Source: Asparagopsis taxiformis (Eukaryota; Rhodophyta; Florideophyceae; Bonnemaisoniales; Bonnemaisoniaceae). Taken from it: a stretch of DNA of 64,000 bases. Below the pieces are notes generated by a model, which did no database searches, was not told the DNA's origin, and saw only the letters and a program-made list of their open reading frames with translations. Positions 1-10,185 of the stretch are shown piece after piece. The stretch's first letter is position 1. The number at the start of each line of letters is the position of its first letter. A program made the position numbers and the translations under genes. The stretch is from assembly GCA_030407315.1 (NCBI GenBank), contig JALQPE010002950.1, forward strand, positions 51,181 to 115,180, written 5' to 3'.

Positions 1-1430
1 GATTCCCCCCCCCCATCGTCTACATTCAGTTCTTCATATCTATCACGCGATATAGTCAAAACCTCCTCATTCATAAACCGACTACTCACCCGCTCCCCGG
101 GAAGAAGCAGTTTCACTGCTTCATTGATTTCCCGGATTTGCGCTCCTTCCACCTCTGTTCCACTTTGAAATTTCAAAATCGTTCGGAACCCGTATGCAAG
201 TATGTAGATGAATTGCAAGGAGTATTCTGAACGTCGCAGGAACATGTTCTTATCAGAACATTGCGTGTAGGCGACTGCAAAGTTCAGTGCAACCTCTACT
301 AAATTGATCCTCCTAGTCAAAAACCTCTTGTCCGGTTCTCCAATTATTTGAACTTCGTACTCGACTTTGAATAGCATTTCTTTTCGCAACGCAATGAAGT
401 CGCGAAGAATCTTCATATTCTTGTCATCCATTGCTGCACGCTCCGCTGCATTCATTTTCCTCTGCGCCGAGTACAGACTTGGAACTGACTCAATGTCCAG
501 CCCACCGTCGTGCAAATGATGCTCCATTCGGACTGAACCTTGAAACCCACTGTATAGAACGAATCCAAGATCTCGGATGAACCGGTTTCGCACATGATCT
601 CTGGACTTGTTCATAAACCCGGTCACTGCCGTCAGTGCCGATTTCGTCACAGTGATGCCTACCTCCTTTCTGTGCAACGGCCCATTGTCACCAACCTTTC
701 TTCGCTTCTGCTTTCGAGCGGCCCCATCACTTCCCTCGGACGTCCCATGCATTCCATCCATGCGAGCAGAGTCCGTTCCGCGAATTGTCTCCTCAATGGT
801 CCCGGTAGTCACATACCCCCGCGCCCTCCACCGTTCGATACCTTCCGACGTTCCATTGGAGCTGGAACGGTCTCCTCCCTGTCTGAAAGAATTGTTTTCA
901 CAAGTATTCTTGATTAAAGAGGTCACAACTAGGCAGCGCAATTCAATGTGGTTCCGACCGGCAAGCGTCCTATTGAACACATCCTTTCGCTCATTGCTCT
1001 GCCTGGCGAACATCAGCGTATTGATTAGCTGCCATCCGTTGAAATGCCTATCCCTCTTATCCACCATTGCCTTCGTGTACGTTGGAACAACAGCACACAG
1101 CAAAGCACACACCATTTCGAACGTGAACGATTTCTCCGCATCCTGCGCAATGCGGAGACGTTCCCTGTCCTTCTCGGAGGCGATCTTCTTCGGATTTCCT
1201 TGTCCCTGGCTCAGAAGCCCATCGACGATGCTCTTGACCTCCTGCATATCGGTGTTTAGCATGGAGACAGTCTTGGCGACATTTCCGAGAGTCTCGCGTA
1301 ATTGAATGGTGCTCTTCTCGACGGCATCCATTTTATCACTCAGGGCTTTCAGCTCTGCAGTGATGTTCGAAAAGCCCTCACGCGTTATTTCGGAAAATGC
1401 GGCGATGCTTACGGAGGTTTCGGGATTCAT
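1..1430 (-). CDS. Coiled-coil protein of CACTA-like element A (3' end cut by window edge)
   Basis: An open frame runs from an ATG at 1430 to the window edge with no stop. Its translation aligns along its whole length with the 507-residue protein at 2857-4380. Shared blocks include RERLRIAQDAEKSF against RDRLRISQSAELSF, a basic cluster (RKQKRRK), FMNKSRDHVRNRF against FLNKSREQVHHRF, and TRRINLVEVALN against RRRINILEVALN. The N-terminus is rich in heptad-like residues (coiled coil likely) and the visible C-terminus is acidic. I recognise no catalytic domain. Because palindrome arrays and a CACTA-type terminus lie upstream, I infer an element-encoded, possibly DNA-binding accessory protein. It could instead be a host gene captured by the element. 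Confidence 0.7.
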   Translation of the reverse strand, partial: MNPETSVSIAAFSEITREGFSNITAELKALSDKMDAVEKSTIQLRETLGNVAKTVSMLNTDMQEVKSIVDGLLSQGQGNPKKIASEKDRERLRIAQDAEKSFTFEMVCALLCAVVPTYTKAMVDKRDRHFNGWQLINTLMFARQSNERKDVFNRTLAGRNHIELRCLVVTSLIKNTCENNSFRQGGDRSSSNGTSEGIERWRARGYVTTGTIEETIRGTDSARMDGMHGTSEGSDGAARKQKRRKVGDNGPLHRKEVGITVTKSALTAVTGFMNKSRDHVRNRFIRDLGFVLYSGFQGSVRMEHHLHDGGLDIESVPSLYSAQRKMNAAERAAMDDKNMKILRDFIALRKEMLFKVEYEVQIIGEPDKRFLTRRINLVEVALNFAVAYTQCSDKNMFLRRSEYSLQFIYILAYGFRTILKFQSGTEVEGAQIREINEAVKLLLPGERVSSRFMNEEVLTISRDRYEELNVDDGGGE

Positions 1431-1970
1431 GTTGAACTTGCAATTGAAGTCTGCTAAAAGGAGAAGTGGAGAAGTGCTTTGAAGGAAGGATGTCACGCTT
1501 AGTACAGCAGTGTTGTAGCAAATATCATTCCAGTGGATGCATCCATCCTGTTCTACTCTACATAATAATAATGCTTCCCAGTGCTCCGTAACGGTTATTT
1601 TTCATAATTTAGTGGTGGATGGTGCGTATTCTTTCCTTTGCCACCACCCACGTCCTGTGCATACCACACCTCGCTACCAGACTGACGTCTCCTACTCGAC
1701 ACTTTCAATGCAAAGATAGATAGGTATAATTTGAAATGCTAAACTCAACATAATATAGCTACTCTGTACATTCTCTCCTTACGGTGAGACAAACGAGATA
1801 TGTTCAATCTTCCCAATCTTTCATTCTACGTCCTATTCAACATCTAGCTTCCCTGCACCCAACTATCTGTAAAGCACCATCACAATTACTATAGTCGTAT
1901 ACCACACACCATTCCAATATTTACCTTCACACCAACACTATGCTCCATATTTCCTCTCAAGTCCACTCCA
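1431..1970. other. Upstream region of the first coiled-coil gene
   Basis: AT-rich sequence between the ATG at 1430 and the palindrome array. No gene or RNA was recognised. A short stretch (GTAACGGT plus a T-rich run) recurs upstream of the paralogue, suggesting common ancestry of the two upstream regions. Confidence 0.4.
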
Positions 1971-2318
1971 CCAGACAGTGTTGTGAACCAATGTACGGTA
2001 CTACCCGCAGACAATACAATTTGCTATCTACACTACTGTCTACAGATTTCCCCAGACAGTGCAGTAATACAATACAATGCACTGCCTCAGACAGTAAAAT
2101 GTACTGTCTGCACATACTGTCTGGCGGCAACACTTCCGGAAAGTAAAATTTACTGTTCTGGACAGTAAATTTTATTGTTTTTGGTAATGTCCAGATTTCG
2201 TGCCAGTTTACTGCTGCAGCAGTATTCTGAAATTTCCAGACAGTAAATTTTACTGTCTCCGCGCACTGTCTTGGCCAGACAGTAATTTTTACTGTCTCAG
2301 ACAGTAAATTTACTGTCT
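1971..2318. repeat. Subterminal array of CAGACAGT palindromes (element A)
   Basis: The octamer CAGACAGT and its complement ACTGTCTG recur many times, mostly paired as palindromes around an AAATTT core (for example 2242-2263 and 2300-2318). Subterminal arrays of short inverted motifs are transposase-binding sites in CACTA elements (family knowledge). The array begins about 540 bp upstream of the coiled-coil gene. Confidence 0.8.
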
Positions 2319-2342
2319 TTTTCCATTCCCAACACCGTAGTG
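2319..2342 (-). repeat. CACTA-type terminus of element A
   Basis: The complement reads CACTAC, then G.GTT..GA and an A-run, then the first palindrome. It aligns nearly base for base with the terminus at 5046-5072. The three flanking bases outside are TAT. Confidence 0.6.
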
Positions 2343-2361
2343 TATCTTTCTGGCCTGTTCC

Positions 2362-2536
2362 TTCGTCCAGGGACTGTCTGCATTCTGTAACAATGATTGC
2401 CCTCCACTTGGCAAAATATCCCTGAAAATAATACCGGGTATTATTCTTAGGTTTCGTCCAGGGATCGCCTGTAGTCGGTACGAATGATTGCCCTCCACTT
2501 GGCAAAATATTCCTCAAAATAATACCCGGTATTATT
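2362..2536. repeat. Two 84-bp direct repeats (91-bp period) with palindromic cores
   Basis: 2362-2445 and 2453-2536 both run from TTCGTCCAGG through GATTGCCCTCCACTTGGCAA to a palindrome. The palindromes are AATAATACC-G-GGTATTATT (2427-2445) and AAAATAATACC-C-GGTATTATTTT (2516-2538). Arms are perfect; the central base differs. No TE family recognised. Confidence 0.85.
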
Positions 2537-2541
2537 TTCCG

Positions 2542-2850
2542 CACTACTCTGCCAGGTGGAGCTACGGCATTGGATGGGACTGCACAGGCCCCGAAGCTAC
2601 TAGAGGCGTGCTCAATGACAGGTAAAACTCTTAACCGTAGTAGACATGACGCTTTCTAGTCGCAGAGTGAGCTGAAAAATAAGAACGATAGCTATTGTTT
2701 CCAGTACACCATGTAGTACGTAGCATGCTAGGGTGCACCTTTTCCACTCATATCCTAGACAGTTTCATATCTAAAGGTTTCTATTTCTCCTCAGTCTGCC
2801 TCGTCGTAATTATTTTACTTCAAAGGTTATGAAACTTTACTTATCCGCTT
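2542..2850. other. Short spacer, no gene seen
   Basis: A CACTACT heptamer at 2542 could be the left end of element B, but its preceding triplet (CCG) does not match the triplet after B's right end (TTT) and no CAGGCAGT array follows it. Nothing else was recognised. Confidence 0.25.
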
Positions 2851-2856
2851 CCATTA

Positions 2857-4380
2857 TCAATCTTCCTCATCAAGGAAAACTTCAACGTAGCTTTCACTCC
2901 CATCTTCTTCATTTCCATGTCCGCTATCCTCCTCAAACGCGGTACTACGCTGTTCCAAGTGTTGTTCATCGAATTTTTCGTTAGTAATTGTCAGTACATC
3001 TTCGCAGAGATGCCTCTTACAGATTCGGTCACTCGGCAACATCGCCTTTCCTATTTGTTTGAGCTCGTCTTGTACACTTTCTTCGAAGGTCTGACCTGAT
3101 TGTACCTTGAAAATTCCTAGAATCCCGGAAGCGATTGCATAGACAAATCTGAGTGAATTGCAGGAACGTCGCAGGAAAACCATTCTACTCGTGCATTGAA
3201 GGAAAGAAATTGCAGTGTTCAGGGCTACCTCCAGGATATTGATTCTCCTTCGAATCATCCTTTTGGCCACACATCCCGATATCTGGACTTCGTACTGAAT
3301 GATGACAACCATCTCTTTCCGCTCAGCGATGAATTGTACCAAGATCTCGGAATTCTTGTCATCCACAACTTTCCGTTCCTCAGGCCTTAGATTTCCGTTG
3401 GTCACACGGGTATCGGGGATAACATCCATATCTCGAATGAGATCGTGAGTTGGAAACTCGAAAGTGATAGATGCGTCCGTTTCCAACACTAGAGCGAACC
3501 CCAGTTCGACAAGGAATCGATGGTGCACCTGCTCTCTAGACTTGTTCAGGAAACCGAGCACCTTTGTCAGCGCAACTTTCGTAACAGCCAAAGATATTTC
3601 ACGCTTGCTCAACTGTCCACCATTTCCATCTGTTTTCCTCCGCTTCCTAGCCCCTCCGTCAATGCTTCCTGCAGGCTGGTTTCGGCCATCGCCAGTGGCA
3701 CCATAAACAACTTCTTCGATTATTTTGTCCGGAATGTACTTGTTCTCCTTCCAGACGTTGAACGCATTCGAATCGCGTCCAGAGCTCGAGCCTTCCACTG
3801 TACGGCCTGTACCCGACTTTTCCTTCTGAATGTTCCGCAGGAGAGACATCACCACTTGGAATCGAAGCTCGATGTTGTTCTTCCCGGTGTTGGATTGGAA
3901 CACATCCCTCTTGTCATTGCTCTGCTTCGCAAACATCATTGCAGAGAGCAACCTGCAACTACGGAGGTCGTAGATTCCTTGGTTGGTGTAAATTGTCGCC
4001 CCAGCATCAATCTTGTCGACCAGCAAAGGTACAACAGTTCTAAATACTGCACACAGAAAATTGTAAGAAAACGATAGTTCTGCTGACTGCGAGATGCGCA
4101 AACGGTCCCTGTCCTTGTCAGTCATCCCCTTCTTCGAATTGCCCTGACTCTGCAGTAATAAACCATCACAGATGTCTTTCACACCCTGTAATTCCGTTAC
4201 TATAAACTCGACGCGACTCATCAGCTTTTCGATTTGCTGGCGTTGGGACGTTCGATCATCGTCGATTTCATCCATCCTCTCCCCAATACGACGAACTTCC
4301 CCAGTCACTGTCCTGAATCCCTCTCGAATAATCCCTGCTAGGCAGTAATTTGGATTTTCCTCACGACGCTGAGATTCCAT
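2857..4380 (-). CDS. Coiled-coil protein of CACTA-like element B
   Basis: 507 residues from an ATG at 4380. The N-terminal ~75 residues form a probable coiled coil. Two conserved helical blocks follow (about 88-120 and 140-182), then a Ser/Gly-rich variable stretch, a probable nuclear signal (ARKRRK, 244-249), a conserved block after it (LGFLNKSREQVHHRF, 275-289), a block near the C-terminus (RRRINILEVALN), and a strongly acidic tail. There is no DDE, zinc-finger or other named domain that I can see. It is a diverged paralogue of the gene at 1-1430. A palindrome array with a CACTA end stands upstream, as in that gene. Role inferred: element-specific protein, possibly binding the palindromes. 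A domesticated gene is the alternative. Confidence 0.75.
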   Translation of the reverse strand: MESQRREENPNYCLAGIIREGFRTVTGEVRRIGERMDEIDDDRTSQRQQIEKLMSRVEFIVTELQGVKDICDGLLLQSQGNSKKGMTDKDRDRLRISQSAELSFSYNFLCAVFRTVVPLLVDKIDAGATIYTNQGIYDLRSCRLLSAMMFAKQSNDKRDVFQSNTGKNNIELRFQVVMSLLRNIQKEKSGTGRTVEGSSSGRDSNAFNVWKENKYIPDKIIEEVVYGATGDGRNQPAGSIDGGARKRRKTDGNGGQLSKREISLAVTKVALTKVLGFLNKSREQVHHRFLVELGFALVLETDASITFEFPTHDLIRDMDVIPDTRVTNGNLRPEERKVVDDKNSEILVQFIAERKEMVVIIQYEVQISGCVAKRMIRRRINILEVALNTAISFLQCTSRMVFLRRSCNSLRFVYAIASGILGIFKVQSGQTFEESVQDELKQIGKAMLPSDRICKRHLCEDVLTITNEKFDEQHLEQRSTAFEEDSGHGNEEDGSESYVEVFLDEED

Positions 4381-4700
4381 CTTCCGTCAAACTTCGCCTC
4401 TCGTTCCAATCGCAAAGTGTCACTCCAGACGATTTTCCTGCAACGAGAATGCTAGCAATAGTAACAAATAATGCCAACTACTCTACTCATATCCTCGGAA
4501 AACGACCGATTTTCTCCTACCTTTTTTGTAACGGTCATTTCCATGTGACCATGCATCCTCTACACTTCTCACTACTAGTAGCTTCAGAATAGTTTCCTCT
4601 CTTCTCTACTTGAACTCACATGCGAACACATTGTACAACCCTATCCTGGACAACTATTGCAACATTGAATCTCAGAAAATACCAATCACCAATTACTATC
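4381..4700. other. Upstream region of the 507-residue gene
   Basis: Non-coding, AT-rich. It contains a GTAACGGTCATT stretch resembling one upstream of the paralogue. Nothing else recognised. Confidence 0.35.
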
Positions 4701-5045
4701 AAGGCAGTACTTGCAGGCAGTACAATTCACTGCCGGAGCCAGTATATTTTACTGCCTGATTCTAATGCCAGGTCATTTGCCAGGGCAGTACTGTACGGCA
4801 GTACATTCCATTGCAGAAATCATCAAAAATCACTGCATTGCACTACTGCCCTGTGGTACCAGCAAAAATTACTAGAATTTGCTATCGTACAGTACTGAAT
4901 TCTGCTACATACCGTACTGCCAGGAAATTTTGTATTTTACTGCCTGCGGCACTAGAACTGAAAAAATTAAAATAGTAATTTTACTGCCTCAGGCACTGCA
5001 TTGCTCAGGCAGTGATTTTCACTGCCTCAGGCAGTAAATTTACTA
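4701..5045. repeat. Subterminal array of CAGGCAGT palindromes (element B)
   Basis: GGCAGT and ACTGCC recur throughout, often as palindromes such as CTGCCTCAGGCAGTAAATTT at 5022-5041. Position and spacing match the array of element A, but the motif carries G/C where A has A/T (CAGGCAGT versus CAGACAGT). The change is array-wide and on both palindrome arms. Confidence 0.8.
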
Positions 5046-5072
5046 CATTTTTTGATCTCAAACTCAGTAGTG
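5046..5072 (-). repeat. CACTA-type terminus of element B
   Basis: Complement begins CACTACTGAGTT, then an A-run, then AGTAAATTTACTG, paralleling the element A end. The outside triplet is TTT. Confidence 0.6.
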
Positions 5073-5285
5073 TTTCGTGGTTGACCCATATGCTGGACAC
5101 CTGAGTGCAAACCTGAATGTCGAAATCAATGCCCCACAGTATGGGGGCATGGAGCGGCGCCATGCAGCCACTGCTGATAACGGTTTTGGCGTAATGGAGG
5201 ATGGTTGAAATTAGTGCAGTAAATGTGACGTTGGCTAGAAGCCTTATCATGTAGTACATTATCAATAGAGTGCTGCGATTTAGAT

Positions 5286-8279
5286 TTATTCTTCTTCATT
5301 ATCATCTGTGAACTGGTAATCAGTGTTGGTGTAGAAGCGGTTGAGATAGAAACGGTGGTCCGACCAGTGCATTTGTTTCGTAAATGGCTTGACTGGAAAG
5401 TTACTTCGTACGATGTGCACGGTGCCAGATATAGTAGATGCAGGAATGAGGTCAAACCAAGGACCACCTGCACTGTGGGATGCATTGTCATTGCTGTCAA
5501 CGGATCCGTTGTCCGGGTCCCATGTGGACCACTTTAAACAAATGCACCCAAGTGATTTTTCCACAGCGGTTTTTGGGGCAAAGCAGGTCATATACTGAAC
5601 GAAAGCGAGTTGTACAGGTTGAAACAGGTTTGGAGACTGCAGGCGTACCAGTGCCAGGACGCGCCCTACCCATATGGTTCTGTAGTCATCGGCAGTTCCG
5701 GAGATGACGACAAAGGAGTACTGCGATCTCTTTGCGGGGCCGAATGATGAAGTTGCAAAGACGCGCTGCTGCTTGTGCCTCGACACGTTTGTGGGGCGAA
5801 GCATGCCACTGTGCGGGTCAAAGTCGTCGGCATCTGGGACGTACCCTCCCATGACGTAGGCGGACTTTACCACGGTGACGGAAATGTCCATGTCATGTAT
5901 TGGAGGGCCTTCTGCCGTGGCGCGCAGTCTAGCGGGGGTGAGGAACGCTTGTGCAGCTGTGTCACCGAGTTGCTGGAATAGCGTTATGGTGTCAGACGGG
6001 AACGAGGAGTTGTGCAGAGGCAAAAGAGTGGCAGGATCGGGCTGTCCGTCGATATCTGCAACGAGGAGGGTTGCATCGGGCAGCAGGGAGGCAAAGTCGT
6101 GCAGTGCAACGGTGAATCCGTCGCGAACGAGTACTGCACCGTCTGTGGGCGATATCATGCGTGGGTTTCCCAATATGTTCGATGGGGTGTGACCAGTTGG
6201 AGTGGCCAAGGAGAATTCCATGTGGCGAATAGTCTCTTCCATGGCTGTGGAGCGCCTTCGAGAGGCTTTCCTATAACTCTGTTTGAACAGAAGATGCGAG
6301 TGTTCGTAGGGGCCTGCATCGATGTGTTCCAGGGTGCCATATCTCTGCAAGTCACCGGGAAGATGGTCAAGAAGATGGAACTTGAAAGTTTTGAGACCTG
6401 TGGTGTGGAATGGGCCGAGGGTGGAGAGCATTGATTGTTTGAAATAGGAAATGGAGTTTTGGAGGCTTTCTAGTTCGGCGGCAGTCCAGTGCTTGATGCG
6501 ACCGCGTTTCATGACCCATGCGACGAGGTCAGAGTATTGCGTGCAGATGGAAGTGAGGGGGGCTGTCTCTACTTCGTCACAGCATGTGTCAATGAATGCT
6601 GCGATGAAAGGGAACACCATGTCGACATGGTGATAGTCTTTGGCTGCGAGCATGCCGTCCTCCGTGAAGAGGCCGTTCAAATTGGTGCCCTTCTCACCCT
6701 TGGAGAAGTCGACATGAAGACCGGTGATGTAGTAGTCGCGTTCGATAGCGGACATAATGCTGTTTGAGCCGGCGAGGATGGATTTTTCACCTTTTTGAAG
6801 GTGCGAGGTGTCCCGGAATGGGAGGCAGTGGTGGTGGTGAGGTCTAGGGAGCTGAGGCGGTGGACAATGCACTGTTTGATGAGCTTTGAGATGCCGAGGT
6901 GGAGATTGTGCAGAGGCTCGAAGGAGAAAATGTTGTAGGGGTCTAGGGGACTGTTGGTGGGTAAAAGAGCGGTCGATTCGAGGACAGAGTGTTGTTCGAG
7001 GAGGGAGAGAGCTTCGAGCGGAGCAGTTGTATGCTCCTGAGCGCTCTCTTGGCGTGCAGAGCGTGTATCATCGAGGGAGCGGGGCTGGTGTGGCGCGGTG
7101 GATTCAAGTTGAGTGGCGGGGATGTAGCAGCGGTGGCAGGGATGTGTGGTGGTAGTGCTGTTGCGAGTGCATGACAGCTCTTTGGCCTCTGGAAAGTCGC
7201 AGCAATAATTGGCTAGGATGGGAAAGCATTGGCGGGCAGTTGCAGTGGAGTCTGTGCAGGGGAACCCGGAAGAGAACGCGGTGGATAGGGACGAAAACAC
7301 TTTTTCGAGTGACTAGAGGTTGTTGGCATTTCATCACCGAACAAGGCGTTGGACGAAGGGTTAACACAATGTCCGGAAGATACCCGACGATGGTGAGGCC
7401 GGTACGGATGCAGTGGCGACGGAGGGGGGCGGAGAAATTGAGCAGTGTGACGTGTATGGGGTATGCGACGATTGCGGAGCTCTTGAGGCTTGTGCTGCTC
7501 TTGTTGGATTACACTTGGAGGAGGCCGGCAAAGGAGGAAGGTGTGGGATCAGTTTCCTCTGCCCATACGACCTGTGGATCTTCCGAGAGCTGCACGCGCT
7601 GTCTAGTAACCTGGTGCAGCGTTTTCGCGAATTCTGTGTGTAGGGGATGAGAAAATATTGCGGTGCCGTCTGGGGCGGTCTGTGGGGAGGGGTGGAAGAG
7701 AGTATTTTGGTCGTTAGCCAGTGCTAACTGCCTGCGGAGCATGTCGACTCGGTCGCGGAGGTACAGCTGTGCCGAGTACTTACCATTTTTGTCTGGAATG
7801 ATGTGGCTCTTGTAACCTTCGGTGCGGAAATGTGTTTCGACCATGGAAGCGGTAACGTGGCGACATTCTTCTACGGTGCGAACGGCGCTGTTGAACTTTT
7901 CTAGGGAGAATGAGGGGTCTTGTAGGATGGTGATGACTTCGCTCACGCGGCCAGCGCCGGCCTTGTACTCGAGGGTTGTGAGACTGGCGGCGAGGGATTG
8001 CACGAGGAGGTCTGCGCGGGAGGGGGTTGAGGTTGGTGGCAGTGGAGCGTCACAGGGTGAGTCGCTGGAGGAAGCACGACCAGATTCTGGGTCTGGGGAG
8101 CTGGGTTGCGGGGAATAATGGTCGCTGTTTCGAGCAGGCTCATGGGTGACGGCAGGGACACGAGCGTTGTTGAAATGTTGGGGAGAGGGGTTGAAACGGT
8201 AGCGACACGTTCGCTCATGCAGCGCGAGCGCATAGGCATCTACGCAGTAGTAGAAGCACCCTTCATACTTGCATTCCAT
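5286..8279 (-). pseudogene. Decayed Plavaka/KDZ-like DDE transposase
   Basis: Three overlapping or adjacent frames (8279-7509, 7460-7100 region, 6872-5286) make one colinear protein of about 1000 residues, with shifts near 7500, near 7300 and around 6800. In order: an N-terminal Cys/His finger (C-x4-C..H-x4-C, start ATG at 8279), a low-complexity linker, a block ending TLLNFSAPLRR...TIVGYLPDI (about 7350-7460, complement), a CHRC knuckle, FSFEPLHNLHLGISKL, a helical region (LKTFKFHLLDHLPGDL..YGTLEHIDA), and a C-terminal domain (VGRVLALVRL..). That order matches transposases of the CACTA-related Plavaka/KDZ group (family knowledge). The superfamily call is firm; the exact family is not. The acidic catalytic residues could not be assigned because of the shifts. 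No termini were identified. Confidence 0.6.
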
Positions 8280-8876
8280 GTCGAGTTTTGACGCAAAAGG
8301 GAGGATTGCGAGCTGAACAGGGGAGACTGTGCCGTCCAGATGCGACCAATTTTATTTTTGTGGTGCTTTCGAGACTTGGAATGTAACGTGTTCGTAGTTT
8401 TGTGGGTAGTAGTTTTGTGCTCACTCCAGCTGACATCCCAACGGTGGAATCTAACCGAGAGTTCAATCATTTCCAACTGTTACATCACATTGCGTGCTGG
8501 CAACGTGTGCATGGAAGGACGAACGAGTGCCCTGGGAGATGAATTTTCAATTAATTCATTTGTAATAATAAACTTTTTTATTTCCGAACTTCGTGGAATC
8601 TGAATGTGCTTTACAGCGGATATGCCACCGATCATGTAAGGAAAGCAAATGGATTCTCATATATATGATTATATGTTTATATTCGTTGTTCTCGATCCGG
8701 ATCTCATTGTTCGGGGATTCAGAGACCATGGCTTGGGCCATACTCAATCTCACTGCCGGCAATGATTTCGAGTATGCACAGCAAGACTTAAGCGGACGCT
8801 GAAAGCTGTCCGGTCGAAGCCGCAGGCTCCACTCCGCCCTCATCACCGACTGAGATTCTTTGACCGCCTTTGCTTT
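8280..8876. other. Intergenic, no gene seen
   Basis: Only short unconvincing frames. AT-rich around 8540-8590. Confidence 0.4.
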
Positions 8877-8914
8877 GTACGTGCGCGAATCTTGAACAAG
8901 ATTCGCGCACGTAC
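8877..8914. repeat. Perfect 18-bp inverted repeat with 2-nt loop
   Basis: GTACGTGCGCGAATCTTG (8877-8894) and its exact complement (8897-8914) are separated by AA. The CpG-rich arms stand out from the AT-rich surroundings. Confidence 0.9.
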
Positions 8915-9000
8915 CTTCGTTCCATCCTCTACCCTCGAGGGTATGCGTAGAGGGAAGCGTGGGTTTTGAGTCTTACTATTTCCGTTGATGCGATATTTTT

Positions 9001-9368
9001 CATTGCAAGCCTGTTGACTCATGGTGTGTATTGAGCGGAGGATGGAAGAGAGGTACGTGAAGTTTTGAAAGTATGCTGCGAGGGAAGGTTGGTTTTGAGT
9101 CTGACTGTTGTGGTTGATTCCGATGTTGTGTAGATGATGCAGGAATGTTGATGACAGAAGGTAAGTTTCAATGAGCACCAAGACTTGTTTTGCGAAGATA
9201 TGGACTGTTGACTTTGATTATTCATTGCAAGGTTTTTGGATCATGGTTTGTATTTTGTGTAGGATGGATGAGAGGTAAGTAAGGGAGTTTCTAGGATATC
9301 TGTCATGGTAAGCGTTGCTTTTGAATCTGACTGTTGGGGTTGATGTTTTGTATGTGATGCAGGAGTGG
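9001..9368. repeat. Diverged tandem repeat, period about 223 bp
   Basis: A block starting CATTGCAAG at 9001 recurs at 9224. Both continue with TCATGGT.TGTATT, GGATG.A.GAGAGGTA, TGA.TCTGACTGTTG and TGATGCAGGA. A partial earlier unit lies around 8955-9000. Non-coding. Confidence 0.65.
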
Positions 9369-9718
9369 TGAAGCAGGAACGGCAGGACTGAAGGAGAGTG
9401 AAGAAGGGATCTAGGAAGGTGGGGAATGAAGCTGTGAGGTGTTTCTGGTATGTGTATATTTTGGGGCATACGAAAGAAGTGAGAGTGAGTTTCAAGTGGT
9501 GTAAGATTTTGCTGACCATGTTCGTGTTTGATGTCTTGATGATTTAATGGGCTGGGGTGGTGTCGAGAAAAGCGGGGATGGTATTGGGAAGGAGCGGATA
9601 TTTTGTAATCTAGGTCGTGAGGGTTCTTGAAGTATGTGCGAATGGTGGTGCATGGCGTTCGGATGGTAGGGAGAACGTGATAGTGAGGGAGATGGGTGAT
9701 CGACGATATGCTGACAGG

Positions 9719-9814
9719 TATTTTGTATTCTGGCTGGATACGTATTTCCTATTCTAACCGGGTATTTATTTCCTATTCTGACCAGATATGTATTTCCTAT
9801 TCTAGAGAGACGTA
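9719..9814. repeat. 24-bp tandem repeat, four units
   Basis: TATTTCCTATTCT recurs exactly 24 bp apart at 9743, 9767 and 9791, with a degenerate copy at 9719. The intervening 11 bases vary. Confidence 0.85.
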
Positions 9815-9927
9815 TTTTATACCAGCATTTTCGTAAATGAGAGAATAAAATGCGGTCCGATATGGGCCCTGAATTTACCATCCGCTGTAATTTCTTCCTT
9901 CCCGGTTTTCGCTGATATATTGTATAC

Positions 9928-10056
9928 TGGATGTCGGGTCCTAGGATCCCGCTGTATGTACTAGAGAAAGTGGATGTCGGGTTCTAGTATTCCGCCAAAC
10001 ATACTAGAGAAAGTGGATGTCGGGCCCTAGTATTCCGCCAAACGTACTAGACAAAG
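9928..10056. repeat. 43-bp tandem repeat, three units
   Basis: Units start TGGATGTCGGG at 9928, 9971 and 10014. Each contains CTAG.AT.CCGC and TACTAGA.AAAG. Units two and three are nearly identical; unit one is diverged. Confidence 0.85.
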
Positions 10057-10185
10057 TGGGCGTCCGCATCCAAAACATTTTTTTTCCTGGACGCGGACGT
10101 TCCTTTGTTCTAGTAAATCTCGGGGCCGACTAGAACCCGTACTAGAGAGACTGGACGTCTGCGTCCACTTCCGAAAACACAGACG

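Larger units (their letters stand above)
1..2342. mobile_element. CACTA-like element A, right part
   Basis: The right end is the terminus ending TAGTG at 2338-2342. Read on the other strand it begins CACTACGGTGTTGGGAATGG, followed at once by an array of palindromes. This is the classic CACTA (EnSpm/CMC) end layout. The left end is outside the window, so neither the target duplication nor the whole gene content can be checked. The partial coiled-coil gene lies inside. Confidence 0.55.
2857..5072. mobile_element. CACTA-like element B (right end defined, left end not found)
   Basis: The right terminus ends TAGTG at 5068-5072 and on the complement begins CACTACTGAGTTTGAGATC. The coiled-coil gene and the CAGGCAGT array lie to its left. 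I could not identify a matching left terminus or target duplication, so the start given is only the gene boundary. Confidence 0.5.

Noticed and set aside
607..1305. 232-codon plus-strand frame
   Set aside because: It is the antisense of the coiled-coil gene, whose complement translation aligns with the 507-residue paralogue.
2542..2546. CACTA as the left end of element B
   Set aside because: Flanking triplets do not match (CCG versus TTT) and no palindrome array follows.
9719..10056. CRISPR-like short repeats
   Set aside because: The repeats are head-to-tail with related units, without unique spacers, and in a eukaryotic context; they are minisatellites.
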